A stretch of 9,559 nt of DNA from an uncultured Pseudomonadota bacterium. GTDB lineage: Bacteria > Myxococcota_A > UBA796 > GCA-2862545. The notes beneath the pieces are model-generated. The model saw nothing but the letters and a program-made list of their open reading frames with translations. It was not told the origin of the DNA and made no database searches. The DNA is taken from the NCBI GenBank assembly GCA_937891875.1, contig CALATR010000604.1:1-9559 (forward strand), given 5' to 3'. A program made the position numbers and the translations under genes. Of this stretch, positions 6,419-9,559 are shown piece after piece (the first letter of the stretch is position 1; each line of letters opens with the position of its first letter).

Positions 6419-7429
6419 GTGCGCTCGTGGACCTGGCATCTCGCCCGCCTGTCCCCCCCTGCGGTGCTGCTCGGTGCAGCGCTCGGTCTGGGGGCGCTGG
6501 CCCTGCCGGAGCTGGCCCACGCCCAGGAGGGCTGCTCTGGCACCTATGCCTCCGATCAGCTCGTGCTGGACGTGCAGGAGCTCGAGCGCTCGGTCATCGA
6601 CCAGGACGACAAGGCGGCGATCGCCACCGCGGTGAAGGTCCGCAACAACCTGGCCTGCGTGGAGCAGCGCCTGCCGCTCGGCTTCCTCGGGCGGGTCTAC
6701 CGCGGCCTCGCCGGCGCCTACTACGTCGGTGGTGACCGCAAGACCGCCGAGACGTGGTACCGCACCGCCCTCGAGATCGACCGCACCTTCCGCTACGGCG
6801 TCGAGGACCTGCCCGGTGACCATCCCCTGCGCATGGTCTACGCGTCCATGCTCCAGGCGGAGGAGGAGGACGCCATCCCGGTCACCGGCAAGGCGTTCCA
6901 GGACGGCGGCGAGTGGTTCCTGGACGGCCGCCGGGTCGAGGCGCCGACCGCGCGCCCCGGTCGCCCGCACGTGCTGCAGCGCGACTACGAAGGCACCGTG
7001 CAGACCTGGCTCATGGAGGGGAACGGCTTCCCCTCCCAGGCGCTCCAGGACGGCAAGAACCTGGCCGAGGACGGCCGGCGTCGGCGCAACCGGGACCGCT
7101 CCAAGTACGACGTGGACGTGCAGCACATGGGCCAGGGCGCGGTCATCGTGCAGCGCAGCCAGCCGCCGGAGCAGATCCCGCTCATCGTCGCCGGCAGCAC
7201 GCTCATCGCCGCCAGCGTCGGCCTGACCGCGGGCAGCTACTTCAGCAAGCGCCACTTCACGACCATCGAGGACAGCGAGGAGGACCTCGCCCGGGCCCAG
7301 CAGACCACGAATCGGCTGGCGCTGGGCGCGATGGCCACGGCGGCGCTCGGCGCGGGCTCGCTGACCTACGGCATCGCCATAGGCCAGGAAGGCCGGCGGT
7401 TCGGCGGGGCCGTCCGCGGGCGCTGGTAG
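6419..7429 (+). CDS. Exported helical (TPR-like) protein with C-terminal membrane hairpin
   Basis: I do not recognise a named family. The 336-aa product has a Sec signal peptide: an n-region MRSWTWHLAR, a hydrophobic core of about 15-29, and probable cleavage after AHA (33-35) before QEGC. Residues 50-125 are helical and TPR-like: GLAGAYYVGGDRKTAETWY (96-114) followed by ALEIDRTFRYG resembles one TPR unit with its characteristic Gly/Ala/Tyr pattern. The middle (about 155-240) is charged, with a basic run RRRRNRDR (220-227). Two hydrophobic segments (about 254-275 and 300-321) are separated by a charged loop and would form a membrane hairpin, leaving a short basic tail. Cys39 and Cys80 could pair in the periplasm. 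It opens a three-gene cluster with a lipoprotein starting 4 nt after its stop, which suggests a shared envelope role. An accessory or assembly function is a guess. Confidence 0.87.
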   Translation: MRSWTWHLARLSPPAVLLGAALGLGALALPELAHAQEGCSGTYASDQLVLDVQELERSVIDQDDKAAIATAVKVRNNLACVEQRLPLGFLGRVYRGLAGAYYVGGDRKTAETWYRTALEIDRTFRYGVEDLPGDHPLRMVYASMLQAEEEDAIPVTGKAFQDGGEWFLDGRRVEAPTARPGRPHVLQRDYEGTVQTWLMEGNGFPSQALQDGKNLAEDGRRRRNRDRSKYDVDVQHMGQGAVIVQRSQPPEQIPLIVAGSTLIAASVGLTAGSYFSKRHFTTIEDSEEDLARAQQTTNRLALGAMATAALGAGSLTYGIAIGQEGRRFGGAVRGRW

Positions 7430-7433
7430 GCCC

Positions 7434-8921
7434 GTGCGCGGGAACGTGACCCCGCGGGCGGGGCTCGTCGCGCTGGTGCTGGCGACGGGCTGTGGACCCG
7501 GCTGGCTCGAGGTGGACGAGGGCCCCGGACTGCGCGGCCCGGGTGGCCCGGAAGTGAGCTTCGCCGAGGATCAGCTCTTCGAGGGCTGCGCCTGGCTGAC
7601 CGGCGGCGAGGACGACTACGACCACCACAACCTGGTCATGCCGTACCGGGGTCACCTGGTCATGCCCTGGATGCCCGAGTGGGGCAGCGGCGGGCTGACC
7701 TTCTTCGACGTGTCCGACCCGTGCAACCCGCAGAAGGACGGCGAGGGGACCTGGGAGACCACCCGGGAGACCCACGCCATGGCCTTCCTGCACCTGCCCG
7801 AGGACGCGGAGTTTGCCGGCGAGTATGCCGTGACCAACGGGCTCAAGGGCGTCGTGACCTGGGACGTGTCCGACCCGGCGGATCCCCACGTGGTGGGTGA
7901 GCTGGAGGTGGACGAGATCTTCTACCTGTTCGACGCCTACGCCCGGGTCGCGCTCTCGCTGGCCTGGCAGCACCCCACCCTGTACATCGCCGCCGCTGAC
8001 AACGGCCTGTACGTCGTCGACACCACCGATCCGGCCAACATGGTGGTGGTCGAGCAGGTCCAGCTCGACCCGCCCATCCGCGCGGGCGGGGTGTTCACCC
8101 TGGGCAACCGCCTGCTCCTGACCTCGGCCGAGCAGGAGGAGGCCGTGGTGTTCGACATCTCCGACCCCCACGACCCCCAGCCGGTCCTGGGCGGCCGCTT
8201 CACGACGACCGACGCCGACGGCGAGCCCCGCGAGCACTACCACGCCAACCTGTACGGCCACACGGCGCTGTTCGCCCGCAAGGAGCGCGGCGGCGGCGTG
8301 CTCATGATGGACCTGACCGACCCGTCCAAGCCCACCCGCATCGGCGAGGCCTGGACCGGCGAGGGTGGCGGTGGCTACGTCTTCGGCGACGAGGGCTTCC
8401 TCTTTCTCGGCAACTCCGACTTCGGCGTCATCTTCGACGCCCGCGACCCGACGGATCCGGTCGAGGTCGGGCGGATGGCGATCGAGGGTGACAACGACAC
8501 GCTCACACCCTACGGAAACATCGCGTTGCTGGCCGTAGATGGCGAGGCGAACCACGAGCAGTCGACCGCGGTCGTGCCCTGGCGGACCGACCCCGACACC
8601 GCGGCCCCGCTGGTCCTCGCGGTGGACCCGCTCGACGGCGCCGAGGACGTGGCCCTGACCGCCCGAGTCGGCGTCGGCTTCAACGAGATCGTCGAGCCGG
8701 GCACGGTCTTCATGGGCTCGGTGCGCCTGTCGACCGAGCGGGGGCGCGCGGTGCCGGGCTTCGTCAGCGCCCAGGAGGGCATCGTCACCTACGTGCCCCA
8801 CGAACCCCTCGATCCGGGCACCACCTACGTGCTGGAGGTCCTGGCGGGCGGCGTGAGCGACGTGAACGGCAACGCGCTCGAAGCGAACTTTTCAAGCCGG
8901 TTCTCGACGGTCGGAGAGTAG
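7434..8921 (+). CDS. LVIVD-repeat lipoprotein with C-terminal Big_5 (SbsA Ig-like) domain
   Basis: The 495-aa product starts at GTG 7434; GTG 7446 in the same frame is an alternative that shortens the signal by four residues. The leader MRGNVTPRAGLVALVLATGC ends in a lipobox with Cys20, so lipidation by Lgt and cleavage by LspA are expected. Six LVIVD-type repeats follow, marked by (F/W/V/M)D-x-x-DP turns at 91-96, 143-148, 195-200, 240-245, 292-297 and 335-340, spaced 43-52 residues apart as expected for propeller blades. Cys51 and Cys97 might form a disulfide. The last ~107 residues form a Big_5 domain: AVDPLDGAEDVAL (396-408), VGVGFNEIVEPGTV (412-425), then LDPGTTYVLEV (459-469) and GVSDVNGNALE (473-483). 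LVIVD proteins are cell-surface or secreted propellers of unclear ligand. The surface or periplasmic location is inferred from the lipobox and family. The next gene begins 1 nt after its stop. Confidence 0.94.
   Translation: MRGNVTPRAGLVALVLATGCGPGWLEVDEGPGLRGPGGPEVSFAEDQLFEGCAWLTGGEDDYDHHNLVMPYRGHLVMPWMPEWGSGGLTFFDVSDPCNPQKDGEGTWETTRETHAMAFLHLPEDAEFAGEYAVTNGLKGVVTWDVSDPADPHVVGELEVDEIFYLFDAYARVALSLAWQHPTLYIAAADNGLYVVDTTDPANMVVVEQVQLDPPIRAGGVFTLGNRLLLTSAEQEEAVVFDISDPHDPQPVLGGRFTTTDADGEPREHYHANLYGHTALFARKERGGGVLMMDLTDPSKPTRIGEAWTGEGGGGYVFGDEGFLFLGNSDFGVIFDARDPTDPVEVGRMAIEGDNDTLTPYGNIALLAVDGEANHEQSTAVVPWRTDPDTAAPLVLAVDPLDGAEDVALTARVGVGFNEIVEPGTVFMGSVRLSTERGRAVPGFVSAQEGIVTYVPHEPLDPGTTYVLEVLAGGVSDVNGNALEANFSSRFSTVGE
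8913..8918 (+). promoter_or_regulatory. Ribosome binding site for the terminal membrane-protein gene
   Basis: GGAGAG, located in the last codons of the lipoprotein gene, lies 4 nt before GTG 8923. It supports this start and implies that translation of the two genes is coupled. Confidence 0.65.
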
Positions 8922-8922
8922 G

Positions 8923-9559
8923 GTGATCCTCTGGCTCGCGCTGCTCGGTGCTCCCTCGCTGGCGGCCGAGGTCCCCGATCGGTCCCTGGCCCGGGTGGTG
9001 CAGCCCGACGACGACGAGGTCCCCGATCAGCTGCCCGACGCCGTGCCGACCTTCGATCGCCACTGGCAGGACAAAGACCGCCGAGGACGCCACACCTACC
9101 GCTGGGGCGCCGCGATGGGGGCGACCGGGTGTGCCTCCATGGTGACCAGCCTGGCGATCGGCGCGGGGCGCGGGGGAGAGCCCTTCGCCGTCGTGGGCGC
9201 CCTGCTGCTGTGGTCCGGTGCCCCCGTCATGGCGAGCGGCGCGAACCAGTCCCAGACCGCGCTCGCGGGGGTCGCCGGGCAGCCGCGCGATCGGCTGCTG
9301 GGCATCGCGTCCTGGGCCATGTGGGGGGGCTACTGGTTGTCGATGGGCGTCTCCGTCTACACCCTCGAGACGGGCCAGGACGCGTCGATCCCGCTCGTGG
9401 TGGCGCTGGGCGCGCTCGCCAGCAGCTACGCCTTCGCCATCCTCCAGGCGGACCAGAACGCGGGCCTCCGCAACCGGCTGCGCGTGCGCGACCCCAACCG
9501 CAGGGTGCGGATCGACGGGGTTGGACCCTTCACCGCAAGCACCAACGGGCGCGACCTGG
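8923..9559 (+). CDS. Multi-spanning membrane protein with signal peptide, 3' end beyond right edge
   Basis: An open frame of 212 codons runs to the right edge with no stop. The GTG at 8923 has GGAGAG 4 nt upstream and gives a short signal peptide, MILWLALLGAPSLAA, with cleavage near residue 15. An acidic, proline-rich stretch (about 16-45) and a basic segment KDRRGRHTYR (51-60) follow. Four hydrophobic segments come next, at about 62-82, 87-107, 124-147 and 155-175. After the last one comes a basic region LRNRLRVRDPNRRVRID (182-198) and then GVGPFTASTNG. Tails of this type often close such proteins, so the gene may end soon after the window; that is an inference. No family is recognised. Being 1 nt downstream of the lipoprotein, it is probably co-expressed with the two preceding envelope proteins. 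Confidence 0.85.
   Translation, partial: MILWLALLGAPSLAAEVPDRSLARVVQPDDDEVPDQLPDAVPTFDRHWQDKDRRGRHTYRWGAAMGATGCASMVTSLAIGAGRGGEPFAVVGALLLWSGAPVMASGANQSQTALAGVAGQPRDRLLGIASWAMWGGYWLSMGVSVYTLETGQDASIPLVVALGALASSYAFAILQADQNAGLRNRLRVRDPNRRVRIDGVGPFTASTNGRDL

Noticed and set aside
7257..8801. Minus-strand open frame of 514 codons opposite the lipoprotein gene
   Set aside because: It is antisense to six well-spaced LVIVD repeats and has repetitive Gly/Val/His/Asp content without structure.
1..9559. RNA genes, CRISPR array, insertion sequence or prophage
   Set aside because: I saw no tRNA or rRNA signatures, no regularly spaced direct repeats at DNA level, no transposase or integrase motifs and no target-site duplications. 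The only periodic structure is the protein-level LVIVD repeat.

Overview
The window is GC-rich (roughly 70% by eye), densely coding bacterial chromosome. It contains no RNA gene, mobile element or CRISPR array that I could see. Several traits suggest a Gram-negative bacterium of the Myxococcota/former Deltaproteobacteria type: a lipoprotein made of LVIVD repeats plus an SbsA-like Ig domain, exported proteins with C-terminal membrane hairpins, frequent GTG/TTG starts and strong G/C at third codon positions. That placement is an inference, not a phylogeny.

Layout, left to right. (1) Positions 1-737, minus strand: the 5' part of an unrecognised acidic soluble protein that runs off the left edge. 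(2) Positions 738-811: a short divergent intergenic region. (3) Positions 812-2650, plus strand: a TTG-started inner-membrane protein with two N-terminal transmembrane helices, a Pro/Asp-rich linker and a beta-propeller-like C-terminal half. (4) Positions 2745-6348: a tight three-gene operon for a biotin-dependent acyl-CoA carboxylase, made up of biotin carboxylase (accC), a glutaconyl-CoA decarboxylase GcdA-type carboxyltransferase, and a biotin carrier protein with two biotinyl-like domains of which only the second keeps the biotin lysine. (5) Positions 6419-9559 and beyond: a second tight plus-strand operon of envelope proteins, comprising an exported helical/TPR-like protein, an LVIVD-repeat lipoprotein and a multi-spanning membrane protein cut by the right edge.

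The carboxylase genes explain each other. AccC should carboxylate the biotin on the carrier protein with ATP and bicarbonate, and the carboxyltransferase should pass the carboxyl group to an acyl-CoA. What is unusual is a carboxyltransferase of the sodium-pump decarboxylase type with an AccB-like carrier and AccC, and no decarboxylase membrane pump subunit in view. Its substrate cannot be read from the sequence.

The second operon is an uncharacterised envelope cluster of three exported or membrane proteins. The gaps between its genes are 4 nt and 1 nt, so the products are probably made together, but no function is identifiable beyond domain types. Two of the eight genes are incomplete at the window edges. 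Both have clear starts and ribosome binding sites and are easy to miss because no stop codon is visible.
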